From: Gemmatimonadota bacterium
Lineage (GTDB): Bacteria > Gemmatimonadota > Gemmatimonadetes > Longimicrobiales > Gaopeijiaceae
Assembly (NCBI GenBank): GCA_007121455.1
Contig: SKKN01000003.1
Location: forward strand, 186,001 to 250,000
Length of the DNA: 64,000 bases
Reading direction: 5' to 3'
The stretch's first letter is position 1, and each line of letters begins with the position of its first letter. The notes beneath the pieces were generated by a model. It was not told where the DNA came from and ran no database searches. It worked only from the letters and a program-made list of their open reading frames with translations. Shown here in pieces: positions 42,320 to 51,800 of this stretch. A program made the translations under genes and the position numbers.

Positions 42320-44934
42320 GGGGTGCTGCGAGTGGAGTGCTTGAACCCTCGCCCCTTCAACCGCTGCTTTGCATTCTCCAGGTCGTCGACGAGCAGCACC
42401 AGGAGCTCGCCCTCGTCCGCTTCATCGAACGCCCGGTCCACGGCTGCGTGTTCGTCCAACACGATCTCGACGGAACAGCCGCCGACCGATTCGGCGCCGT
42501 CCTGGACGAGCCCGGCCGCATCGCCCGGTTTGCGGCCCCGCGGATGGGTCTCACACACGAAAAGCAGGTCGTGCATGCCGGCCAGTTGCACGCCGAGCGC
42601 GGAGATGTCCTCGTCCCGGCGATTGCCGGGGGCGCTCGCGACGCAGATGCGGCGGTGGGCGGGAAGGCTGCGTACCAGATCGTCGAGGGCTTTGAGCGCC
42701 GGCACGTTGTGCGCGTAGTCGATCAACACCTTCACGCCGTCCGCATCGATGAGGTTCGTCCGTCCGGGGTTCTGGCCCGGAGTCGGGTGGAACGTCTGGA
42801 GTCCCATCTGGAGGTCCGCGATGCTGAGTCCCAGAGCATGACCGGCCGCGGCCGCAGCGAGGGCGTTCGCGACGTTGAAGCTCGCATGCCCCTCGAAGGT
42901 GATGGGCACGTCGGCGACTGGGATGACCTCGGCTTCTACGTGGCCCTGGCGCATGACGATGGACTCGTCGTGGACCGTGAACGCAACACCGTGGCCCTCC
43001 ACATGCTCGCGCACCGGTTCCGAATCGGGGTCCATGGTAAAGAAGATGATGTCGCCGCGGGCCCACTCCCGGCTCTGCAGAACTCGCGGATCGTCCGCGT
43101 TGAGCACGGCTGTGCCCCCCTCGCGAACTCCGTCGACGACGACGGTCTTGCATCGGGCCAGCTCATCGAGTGTGCGGATGTCGTGTTCGCCCAGATGGTC
43201 GCTCGCGATGTTCAGCACCACACCGACTTCGCACTCGTCAAAGCCGAGCCCACGCCGCATGATGCCGCCGCGTGCGACCTCCAGGACCGCGTGCTCCACG
43301 GTGGACTCCCGCAGCACGGTCTGGGCTCCGACCGGGCCGCTGTAGTCACCGCGCATGATCACGTGGTTGTCGATCTCGATGGTGTCCGTGCACGCCATGC
43401 CGACGTTGCGACCGGAGTGGCGCAGCAGGTGTGAGATGAGGCGGACGGTCGTGGTCTTGCCGTTCGTACCGGTGACCGCCGTGATCGGGATGCGGCCGGT
43501 GCTCTCGCTGTCCGGAAACAACATGTCGACCACGTGCTTGCCGACGTCGCGCCCCTCACCATGGGTCGGCGACAGGTGCATGCGGAAGCCGGGGCCGGCG
43601 TTCACCTCGACGACACCTGCGGGCTGTCCTTCCAGCGGGACCGACAACGATTCGGCCAGCAGGTCGACTCCGATGATGTCGAGCCCGATCAGCCGAGCGA
43701 TCCGCTCGGAGGCGTAGCGCACTTCAGGGTGCACGTCGTCCGTCACGTCCGTCGCCGTTCCGCCGGTGCTCAGGTTGGCCGTGGACTTGAGCCAGACGAT
43801 CTCGCCGGTCGGGACCACCGTGTCCAGCGTTATTCCCTGCTGTTCGATCAGGCGGAGCGACTGTTCGTCCACATCGATCTGAGTGAGGAGGTTCTCATGA
43901 CCGATGCCTCGCCGGGGATCCCGGTTCTCTTCGTCGACCAACTCCTGAAGCGTGGATGTTCCGTCCCCGATCACGTGTGCCGGACGACGGCGGGCTGCGG
44001 CCACCATCGTGCCGTCTACGATGAGTAGACGATGGTCTTCGCCCTCGAGGTGCTCCTCGACGATGACCGTTTCGTGGCGATGGTACGCCGCCTCGTAGGC
44101 ATCGCGCAGCGCGGCATCGTCACGGATGTCCATGGTCACTCCCCGGCCGTGGTTGCCGACCAGCGGCTTGGTCACGACCGGGTAGCCGAGGGATCCTGCG
44201 GCCTCGAGAGCTTCCTCGACGGAGTAGCATGGCTGCCCCTGCGGGACCGGGATGCCGGCGTCCCCGAGGATCTGCTTGGTCCAGGCCTTGTCGTCCGCGA
44301 TGCCGGAGCCGATCAGGCTCGAGCGATGAGTGATCGTCGCCTGGAAGCGCTCCTGTAGGTGGCCGTGGCCGAGTTGGATGTAGCTGTTCTCCTCGCTCAG
44401 ACGGACATGGGGGATCCCGCGGGCCCGGGCGGCCTCCACGATCGACGCGGTGGACGGTCCCAGCACGTGCGTGTCCCGCACCTCTTTCAGCCGCGCGATG
44501 ATCGCGGGCATGTCGATCTCGTCGCCGTGGAAGAGTCGATCCACCAGATCGACGGCTTCGCGACCGGCCGCCAGGCCGCAAGCCTCGTCACGGTATCGGT
44601 AGACTACATGGTAGATCCCGGGATCATACGAATCGATCGTCTTGCCGTATCCGACCGAGAACCCGATCAGGTTCTGGAGCTCGATCGCCACGTGCTCGGT
44701 GACGTGCCCCGCCCAGGTTCCGCGCTCGAGCCGCTCCAGGAAGCCGCCGGGCCGGCCGACCGAGCATCGGTGCTCCTGCAGGCTGGGAATGAGGTCGGTG
44801 ATGCGATCTGCGATGCCCGGTACCAGGTGGCTCGGTCGCTCGTCGAGCTCCCCGAGATCGAGGCGCATGTAGATCGTCAGGTAGCGGCTGAAGTAGTTCG
44901 GGCCGCGGAGCGCCCTGAGATCGAGTATGTCCAC
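42316..44934 (-). CDS. cphA: cyanophycin synthetase
   Basis: Protein of 872 residues that builds the storage polymer multi-L-arginyl-poly-L-aspartate using ATP. Order: N-terminal domain (1-160), ATP-grasp domain with KPLVGNHGRGVTM (about 250) and EVNAGPGFRMH (about 445), and Mur-ligase-like domain with P-loop TGTNGKTTT (about 489-497) and HPTPGQNPGR-type sequence late. The first domain adds Asp, the Mur-like one Arg. Length and motif order match CphA1 rather than the shorter dipeptide-using CphA2. Coupled to cphB (two-base gap) and iadA (four-base overlap). Confidence 0.95.
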   Translation of the reverse strand: MDILDLRALRGPNYFSRYLTIYMRLDLGELDERPSHLVPGIADRITDLIPSLQEHRCSVGRPGGFLERLERGTWAGHVTEHVAIELQNLIGFSVGYGKTIDSYDPGIYHVVYRYRDEACGLAAGREAVDLVDRLFHGDEIDMPAIIARLKEVRDTHVLGPSTASIVEAARARGIPHVRLSEENSYIQLGHGHLQERFQATITHRSSLIGSGIADDKAWTKQILGDAGIPVPQGQPCYSVEEALEAAGSLGYPVVTKPLVGNHGRGVTMDIRDDAALRDAYEAAYHRHETVIVEEHLEGEDHRLLIVDGTMVAAARRRPAHVIGDGTSTLQELVDEENRDPRRGIGHENLLTQIDVDEQSLRLIEQQGITLDTVVPTGEIVWLKSTANLSTGGTATDVTDDVHPEVRYASERIARLIGLDIIGVDLLAESLSVPLEGQPAGVVEVNAGPGFRMHLSPTHGEGRDVGKHVVDMLFPDSESTGRIPITAVTGTNGKTTTVRLISHLLRHSGRNVGMACTDTIEIDNHVIMRGDYSGPVGAQTVLRESTVEHAVLEVARGGIMRRGLGFDECEVGVVLNIASDHLGEHDIRTLDELARCKTVVVDGVREGGTAVLNADDPRVLQSREWARGDIIFFTMDPDSEPVREHVEGHGVAFTVHDESIVMRQGHVEAEVIPVADVPITFEGHASFNVANALAAAAAGHALGLSIADLQMGLQTFHPTPGQNPGRTNLIDADGVKVLIDYAHNVPALKALDDLVRSLPAHRRICVASAPGNRRDEDISALGVQLAGMHDLLFVCETHPRGRKPGDAAGLVQDGAESVGGCSVEIVLDEHAAVDRAFDEADEGELLVLLVDDLENAKQRLKGRGFKHSTRSTP

Positions 44935-44936
44935 GG

Positions 44937-45779
44937 TTACCTCATGAGGCCGGAACGGAGAGTGTCCGGGGAGAGATAGGTTCGTCCGTCGATATCGTAT
45001 CCATGCCCGCTGATGAGTGCGTGCATGATGATGTTCTCGATCGCGATGGGTTCGTCCATCTCCAGGTCGGCGACGTTCGAGCTGGCCAGATTGCGGCTGT
45101 CGATCAGGATCACGTGTCCCGAGCCCAGCGCCTCCAGGGTCCGGTTCGGATGGATGATCACTGCGGCGTCCTCACCGAGGCCGACCCCGAGGTGCTCCGG
45201 GTTCGTGGCGCCGACCGCCATCAGTCGCGTGACCCGGCCCCGCGCCAGGAAATGGCTGTCGATGATCATGTTGTCCACGAACCCGAGGCCCGATGTCATC
45301 TTGACCGCGCCCTTCCTCAGCGCATCCGCGGAGCCGCCGTTGTAGATCATCGTCGTCGAGAGCGCCACCGCCCCCGCACTCGTTCCGGCGACCACTGCCC
45401 CGGCCATGAACCGCTCCCGGATCGCTCGGACGATGGCGGATCCGCCCAGCACGTTCGTCAGGCGCAGTTGATCGCCTCCGGTGAAGAAGATCGCACCGCT
45501 CCGCCGGATCACCTCCACGTGTTCCGGATCGGCCGCATGCTGCCGCGTCCGAATGCCCAGCGTCTGGACCCGGCTCGCGCCGAGACGGCCGAAGGCGGCC
45601 GCGTAGGTGGGGACCACCTCGTCCGGAATTCCGCTCGCCGTGGCGATCACCGTCACCTCCGTGTTGCCTTTCGGAGCCAGAGAAAGGACACGGGAGAGGA
45701 TCTCGAGTTCGGATTCCTTGTCTTCGGCGCCGCCGATCGCGACGAGCCTTCCACAGGTATCGGGCCAGGGAGATGCCAT
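44937..45779 (-). CDS. cphB: cyanophycinase
   Basis: Serine exopeptidase of 280 residues (S51 family) that cuts cyanophycin into beta-Asp-Arg dipeptides. The nucleophile is Ser134 in AGTSAGAVAL; GGDQLRLTNVL near 101-111 and GLGEDAAVII near the C-terminal half are family segments. No signal peptide, so it acts on cytoplasmic granules. It is the first gene of the operon behind a good promoter, so the degrading enzyme is made together with the synthetase. Confidence 0.93.
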   Translation of the reverse strand: MASPWPDTCGRLVAIGGAEDKESELEILSRVLSLAPKGNTEVTVIATASGIPDEVVPTYAAAFGRLGASRVQTLGIRTRQHAADPEHVEVIRRSGAIFFTGGDQLRLTNVLGGSAIVRAIRERFMAGAVVAGTSAGAVALSTTMIYNGGSADALRKGAVKMTSGLGFVDNMIIDSHFLARGRVTRLMAVGATNPEHLGVGLGEDAAVIIHPNRTLEALGSGHVILIDSRNLASSNVADLEMDEPIAIENIIMHALISGHGYDIDGRTYLSPDTLRSGLMR

Positions 45780-45821
45780 ACGGATGTCTTCGCCGCCTGG
45801 AAGGGGCAGCGGGTTTGGAGG

Positions 45822-45854
45822 ATTCTATGAGTACCCGAAAACGAGTGTAACACT
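45822..45854 (-). promoter_or_regulatory. promoter of the cphB-cphA-iadA-ATP-grasp operon with overlapping palindrome
   Basis: On the minus strand TTACAC (45850-45845) lies exactly 17 bases before TAGAAT (45827-45822), a close sigma-70 match. The transcript would start near 45815, about 36 bases before cphB. An inverted repeat AGTGT-A-ACACT (45844-45854) covers the -35 box and could be a repressor site. Confidence 0.6.
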
Positions 45855-45937
45855 TCGTCGTCGAGCGGGCCGGGGGGATGGAGGAAGCGTGGGGGGGAGA
45901 GGGCCGCGACCGGTGGGGCACCGGCCGCGGCTGAAGG

Positions 45938-46993
45938 TCACGGGCGGGCTTCCAGCACCATGAAAGCGGGTGTCTCGGTAGCCCTCCGGAACCGGGTGAA
46001 GCCGGCCTCCTCCACCACACGTCGCAGTTCCGCTTCGCCGGCCTGCGCACCCAGCGCATCATGTCCTCCGCCCTGGGACAGCGCGCTCGGGGTGCAGACG
46101 AAGGTCGACACCGAGTAGAAGGTCCTCCCCCGAACGCTTTCGCCGAGCTCATCGTCGGTGCAGGGCTCGGTGAACATCCAGGTGCCGTCCGGAGCGAGGG
46201 CGCGTCGGATGTGACGGGCGGCGCGGACGGGCCCCCCCCATTCGTGGAGGGCGTTGAAGACACAGATGAGGTCGTACTCTCCTCCTCCGAAATCCTCGGC
46301 GCCGGCGACTTCGAAGGTCACCCGGTCGCCGACCCCCGCCTCTGCGGCCGCCTCGCGGGCGGCGACGATCGAGCCCTCATGATAGTCGAAGCCCACGAAC
46401 GTCGAGGCCGGGTATGCCTCCGCCAGCAGGATGAGCGACGCGCCGTACCCGCATCCGATGTCGGCCACCCGTGCCCCCGACACCAGCTTTTCCTCCACCC
46501 CGTCGAGGGCCGGAATCCAGTTGCCCACCAGGTTGGCGCGGTAGACCGGTCCGAAGAAGCGCAAGGTGCCGGAGAACAGGTCTGAATGATGCTCGTCCCA
46601 TCCGATTCCACCATCGTCGGTAAACGCCTGTCGCACGCGCTCGGTATCCTTGTGGACCGAGCTGACCACGAGGGCCCCCCCTGCGACGAAGGTCGGGCTG
46701 GAAGGGTCCGCCAGACAGGCGGCCTGCTCCGGGGTGAGCGAGTACTGCTCGCGGGCCGGGTCGTATTCACAGTACGCGCTCGCCACCTGGGCGTTGAGCC
46801 ATTCGCGTACGAGCCGAGGCTGACAGCCGGTGGCCTCGGCGAGCTCGTCGGCGGTCTGGGGGCCGCCTTCCGCCAGCGCCCGGTAGAGACCCAGTTGGTC
46901 CCCGACCACCACGGTCGCCGCGTGCATGGTGGCGGCCTGATCGGCAGCCCATCGCTCCATGAATGCCTTGAGTTTGTCCTGATCGAGTGCCAT
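45938..46993 (-). CDS. class I SAM-dependent methyltransferase with N-terminal winged helix
   Basis: Protein of 351 residues. The N-terminal 100 residues form the dimerisation/winged-helix region seen in O-methyltransferases and Rv2258c-like proteins (QTADELAEATGCQPRLVREW). SAM-binding motif I is VADIGCGYGASLILLAE (about 175-190), motif II includes FVGFDYHEGS, and NALHEWG follows. It starts 13 bases after the flavin oxidase gene stop, so the pair is probably one operon. A tailoring methyltransferase in a small metabolite pathway is likely; acceptor unknown. Confidence 0.85.
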   Translation of the reverse strand: MALDQDKLKAFMERWAADQAATMHAATVVVGDQLGLYRALAEGGPQTADELAEATGCQPRLVREWLNAQVASAYCEYDPAREQYSLTPEQAACLADPSSPTFVAGGALVVSSVHKDTERVRQAFTDDGGIGWDEHHSDLFSGTLRFFGPVYRANLVGNWIPALDGVEEKLVSGARVADIGCGYGASLILLAEAYPASTFVGFDYHEGSIVAAREAAAEAGVGDRVTFEVAGAEDFGGGEYDLICVFNALHEWGGPVRAARHIRRALAPDGTWMFTEPCTDDELGESVRGRTFYSVSTFVCTPSALSQGGGHDALGAQAGEAELRRVVEEAGFTRFRRATETPAFMVLEARP

Positions 46994-47006
46994 TCTCGTA
47001 TTCTCC

Positions 47007-48383
47007 CTATCGGGCCGGCTCGATGTTCTGGTTCACGTGGAAGAGGTTGTCGGGGTCGTACTTCGCCTTGACCCGTTGAAGCCGCTCGAAGTTCTCACCG
47101 TAGGTGGCGCGGATCCGCTCCCCGCCCTCCTCCATCATGAAGTTGATGTAGGCTCCACCCTCGGTGTGCGGATGCAGGGCCGCCCAGTAATCGCGTGCCC
47201 ACGTGCTGATTCGGTTCCGGTTTTCCGGCTCCGGGTCTACCCCCGCGATCACCATCGACCACCGCGCGTCCCGGAAGCTCCAGGCGGTCTCATCGCTGCC
47301 GACACGATGTACGGCCCCGTCGATCGGGTAGAGGTGCATCGTCGACTTGGCCGTGGGCACCTCGCCGAAGCGCACGTGCTCGGCGATCGCCTCGTCGCTC
47401 ACTTCCCGGACGATGTCGCCCTTCCAGTACCACTCGTCGCCCGGACCGTACAGGGCGTCGAACATCCCCTGCAATGCCGGATACGGCATGGGCCCGACGA
47501 GCTCGAAGAGTGGGTCGGCCACCTCCCGCGCCGGCTGAATCACTTCGTCGGCAGCCTCTTCCGGACCCGTGCAGCACCACAGGAGGCCGCAGACCTTCCG
47601 GCCATGGATCTTTTCCGGGAAGGGGTCTCCGGCGGGCACTTCGGCCGTGAGGTAGAAGGCATAGACGTCCTCCGGGGCCTGGGGAAGCCACTCCCGGTAC
47701 CAGCGAAGCGTGGTCTCCAGCTCCTCGATGGGCCAGAACACTGGCCCGGCGACCACGGTGCTTACCGGGTGCAGCCGGTACTTGAACGAGGTGACCACAC
47801 CGAAGTTTCCGCCGCCGCCGCGGAGGGCCCAGAAGAGATCCGGGTTCTCGTCCTCGCTCGCGTGGACCAGACGACCGTCGGCCAGCACCACGTCCGCGCT
47901 CAGCAGGTTGTCCACGGTCAGCCCGAGCTTGCGGGTCAGGTAGCCGTGGCCCCCGCCGAGGGTCAGTCCGCCCACACCGGTGGTGGAGATCACCCCACTC
48001 ACCGTCGCCAGGCCAAAGGCGTGTGTGGCGTGATCCACGTCCCCCCAGGTGCAACCGGCCTCCACGCGCGCGGTTCTCCGCTCCGGGTCCACCCGAATTC
48101 CCTTCATGGGCGAGAGGTCGATGACGAGCCCATCGTCCACCGATGCGAGGCCGGGGCCGTTGTGGCCTCCACTACGGATCGCGGTGTCCAGACCCTCCTC
48201 GCGGCCGAACCGGACGGCAGCGATCACGTCTCCCACGTTGGCGCAACGGGCGATCATCCGGGGCCGCTTGTCGATCATTCCGTTGTAGAGGCTGCGTGCT
48301 TCGTGGTACTCGGCGTGGTGAGGCTCGATCAGCTCGCCCCTGAGCTGGTCGGAGAGCTGTTGGATGGTCTCGGTTGCCGGCAT
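47007..48383 (-). CDS. FAD-linked oxidase, BBE family
   Basis: Protein of 458 residues. The FAD_binding_4 domain (about 35-210) contains IRSGGHNGPG with His74, the position of covalent 8-alpha-histidyl FAD attachment, and GLTLGGGHGYL. The C-terminal BBE segment YDPDNLFHVNQNI is intact. Family members oxidise carbohydrates, alkaloids or polyketides. No signal peptide. ATG 48383 has GAGGAG upstream. It sits between DUF4242 and a methyltransferase behind a SARP regulator, which points to secondary metabolism. Confidence 0.9.
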   Translation of the reverse strand: MPATETIQQLSDQLRGELIEPHHAEYHEARSLYNGMIDKRPRMIARCANVGDVIAAVRFGREEGLDTAIRSGGHNGPGLASVDDGLVIDLSPMKGIRVDPERRTARVEAGCTWGDVDHATHAFGLATVSGVISTTGVGGLTLGGGHGYLTRKLGLTVDNLLSADVVLADGRLVHASEDENPDLFWALRGGGGNFGVVTSFKYRLHPVSTVVAGPVFWPIEELETTLRWYREWLPQAPEDVYAFYLTAEVPAGDPFPEKIHGRKVCGLLWCCTGPEEAADEVIQPAREVADPLFELVGPMPYPALQGMFDALYGPGDEWYWKGDIVREVSDEAIAEHVRFGEVPTAKSTMHLYPIDGAVHRVGSDETAWSFRDARWSMVIAGVDPEPENRNRISTWARDYWAALHPHTEGGAYINFMMEEGGERIRATYGENFERLQRVKAKYDPDNLFHVNQNIEPAR

Positions 48384-48465
48384 GGAAGCTCCTCGTGGTG
48401 GCGGCCGCGGATGCGGCCTTCGGTGGTGTTCCGTGTCGGGCACCTCTGGATCGACGGTCAGGAGC

Positions 48466-48717
48466 TCATGGCTCCACGAGCTCTCCGGACCATACCCGCT
48501 CGTGCTCGAGCCTCGCCTGCTGTAAGGCGTCGCGTACCGCACCGGCGTCCGGCGCCTCGAACTCACAGATGAGCCGGCGCCGATCCCGCGACATATGGCT
48601 CCGAATCCATCGGACCCCACTTCTGTCGAGACAGGGCGAGAGGCGGGCGCCCAGTTCGCCGAAGGTCTCGTCGGTGAGGGGTGGGTCGAAGCTGCGCTCG
48701 AGGATCACGTGTGCCAT
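48466..48717 (-). CDS. DUF4242 (SCO4226-like) small protein
   Basis: Protein of 83 residues with the ferredoxin-like alpha/beta plait expected for DUF4242: HVILERSFDPPLTDETF, then SHMSRDRRRLICEFEAPDAG and a C-terminal helix with VWSGELVEP. A Streptomyces homologue is a nickel-binding protein, but many members are uncharacterised. AAGGAG lies seven bases before the ATG. It begins the short run that continues with the FAD oxidase and methyltransferase. Confidence 0.82.
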   Translation of the reverse strand: MAHVILERSFDPPLTDETFGELGARLSPCLDRSGVRWIRSHMSRDRRRLICEFEAPDAGAVRDALQQARLEHERVWSGELVEP

Positions 48718-48740
48718 GGTCGATCTCCTTGGTGCTCACG

Positions 48741-48754
48741 GTGATTTGAATCAC
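48741..48754. promoter_or_regulatory. palindromic candidate operator upstream of DUF4242
   Basis: GTGATT-TG-AATCAC is a perfect 6-bp-arm palindrome 24 bases before the DUF4242 start, in the 143-base gap after the SARP gene. It may be a regulator site. SARP proteins usually bind direct heptamer repeats, so the binder may be another protein. Confidence 0.35.
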
Positions 48755-48860
48755 GATGCGGCCCCGGCGTTGGAACCGGCGATGTACTCTGCGTTGGTAT
48801 TCTGGACGGGCCCGGAGGATGGCCCTCGTCCGGCCTCGCCGGCGCCCGGACCGAGAAGGG

Positions 48861-51800
48861 TCACGGGGTCTTTCCCTCCGCTGCCGCCCAGGCTTGCTCG
48901 ATGCCCACGCGGGCTCGGCGTGCAAGGCGATGCTCCGGCTGCGTGATTTCGGGTGTGTTCAGGTGGCGGGCGGCGCTCTCCAGGTCACCCTCCATGGCGT
49001 CGCAGCGCGCCCAAAGGGCCCGGGCCAACGCCAGAAGGCTGGGCCTCTGCAAGGTCCGAGCGACCTCCAACGCCTCCGCAACCCTCGGGCGAGCAGCGTC
49101 CACATGTCCCTGCTGGAGCTCCACTTCCGCCGCATACGCCTGTACGTGCCCGATCCTCCAGAGGCTGTCGAGCTCCCGGAGGTCGTGGAGGGCTGCGGTG
49201 AGCGCATCCATGCCTCCCGGCCCGTCCTGGGTCAGGTTCTCGCCGATGCGGACCCGCTCGCCGGCGATGGCCCCGAGCCCCCGGGCGAATGCCGCCTCCA
49301 CGGCGTCGTCCATCTGTTCGGCCAGCTTCTCCGTTTCTCGGGCTCGCTCGCGTGCATGGTCGGGCTCGCCCCGGTCCAGCTCCACCATGATCATCCGCGT
49401 CATGGCGGGCAGCTCCCACCATCGGTCCTTGTGGCGCCTCCCCAGACGGATCACCTGCCGAAAGTCAGCGGAGGCTTTCTCCAGTTCTCCTTCGTAGTGG
49501 TGTAGGAGCGCCCCGGCCAGCGCGACCACGTCGATCTCCTCGCCGTGCTCGGCGGCGAGCCTGAGCGCCTCGGAACCGAGCCGACGCGCTTCCTCGGGAG
49601 CCTGATCCAGAAGGAGGAGGCAGGTCGCGGTTTCAGCCAGCGTTCGAGCGGCCGTAGCGGGCTCTCCATCCCTCCCCGCCTCCGCCGAGAGCAACGAGTT
49701 GCGTCCCGCCTCATCGTATGCTCCTCGCTGGTACTCGAGCTCCATCAGGCACGCGTGGCCGCGGGCCACCGCCTGCCTGAGCCCCTGCCTTCGGGCCTCT
49801 TCCGTGACCTGGCGTATCCGCGCCTCGAGTCCTTCGGGCCGCCCGGCCTCCATGCTCCGGAAGGTGTGGAGCTGCAGGAGACGGATCTCGAGGGGGATGC
49901 GAGCCTCGTCGGGAAGCGTCGCGACCTCGGACAGGCCACGCTCGACCATGGTTGCCGCCTCGTCGAAAGCGAAGACCCAGAGGCATTCCTCGGCCGCCTC
50001 GACGTACGCCCCCGCCGCGACCTCGGACAGGCCGCCCAGCTCCGCGTGATGAGCCACGGCCCCCGGCATTCGACCGCCGCTTCGGTCGGCGGCATCGAGC
50101 GTGCCGGCGATGCTCCGGTGGATCTGGCGGCGCACCGGCTCGGACGGCTGGCCGTATGCGGCCTGCCGAAGGAGGGAGTGCGTGAAGTCGAATCTGTCGG
50201 CCCCCGTCGCCCGGAGGATGCCGGACCGCTCGAGGGAGCCGATCGCCTCCACGATCGCGTGGGTCGGCCGCTCCACCACCTGCACGAGCGTAGGCACGTC
50301 GAAAGCGCGTCCGAGGGCGGCCGCCCAGGGGAGGAGGGAGCGGGCGCCGGGCTCCAGGCGCTCCAGCCGGTCACGAAGCTCCTCCTCGATGTTCGCCGGG
50401 GTGCGGTGAATGCCTTCCCGCACGGATGAGGCCACGGCCAGCGTAAAGAGGGGGTTACCCTCGCTGGTGGCGAAGATTTGTGTGGGATCCAGCTCGGCAT
50501 CCACGGCGTGGACCAGGGTCTCGGTATCCGAGGCATCCAGTCGCTGGAGGAGCACCCGGACGAGGCGGTCGGTCTCGTCGAGTGACCTGAGCATGCGGGC
50601 CACCGCGGACCCGGAAGCGATTTCCTCGCCTCGGGCCGCGAGGGCGAGCACGAGGGGAGTGGAGGCCAACGTGCGGGTCACGTAATGGAGGAGCGCGATC
50701 GAGGACGTGTCGAGCCACTGGATGTCGTCCAGGACCACGAGGCCGGGCGTCCTCGCTTCCACGACTCGTCGGAGCAGACGGGCCACGGCATCGAAGAGCT
50801 GAGCCCGTTCGGCCGGCCCATCGGGATCGGGCTTCGATCCGGTGTGTTCGAGGAGCCCGGACAATCCGCTACGGGTTTCCCGGTCGAACGCACCTTCGGG
50901 CACCTGACGGAGCATATCCGCCCAGGGCCCGTACGGACGGACCGCCTCGGTTTCGAACACGGGCCCCGATAGGACCCACCCTCCAGCCGCCCGCACTTTC
51001 TGGACGTATTCCCGGAGGAGTCGGGTCTTTCCGATCCCCGCCTCGCCGACGACGAGGGCCAACCCTCCAGCTTCGTCGGAGAGCGACCGTTCGATGACCC
51101 ACACCAGCGACGTCAGCTCGCTCGTCCGACCGACCAGGGGAGGCTCATCGTCTTCGGGCGCCGGGAGGTGTTCAGGGGAGGGAAGCTCGGCCAGGGCCCC
51201 GGCAAGGCCATCCGTGCCGTCGGGATCCGTCGAGCGAGCCACCTTCGTCGTCGGCACCGGGCGGGGTTGGGTCCTCAGCCGGCGGCGAGCCGATCGAAGC
51301 TCGTCGGAAGGCGGGACGCCGAGGTCTTCCGAAAGCATCCGGCGACATCGCTCATACAGCGCCATCCCCTGGTCGACCCGTCCCGCTTCTGCCAATAGAT
51401 CCATCGCCGCGATGTACGCTTCTTCGGAGAAGGGGTCGAGGCTCAGTCGGGAGAGAGCGTGGGACAGGGCTTCGTCGGGGTCGTTCCGGAGTCGACCGGC
51501 GAGGGTCGCATGGATCGAGAGGCGCAGGTTCCGGAGGCGCTCACGAGTGCCGAGGCACCAGGCCTCATATTGGTGGCATCCCGGCACGTCGAGGCCTTCT
51601 GCGAAGTCTCCACGAAAGGCGCGGATCGCCTCGCTCAGTGCCTCGGTGGAGGCGGCTGCGGGATCGCCGGAGACCACCGACTGCACGCGGTGGAGGTCCA
51701 CGTCCACCGCGTCGACAGCGAGCTCGACCTGGTTCCGACCGGCGCAAATCGGCCGGCGCTCCCCGTCATGCACCACGCCCCGGAGCTTGGACAGGGCCCA

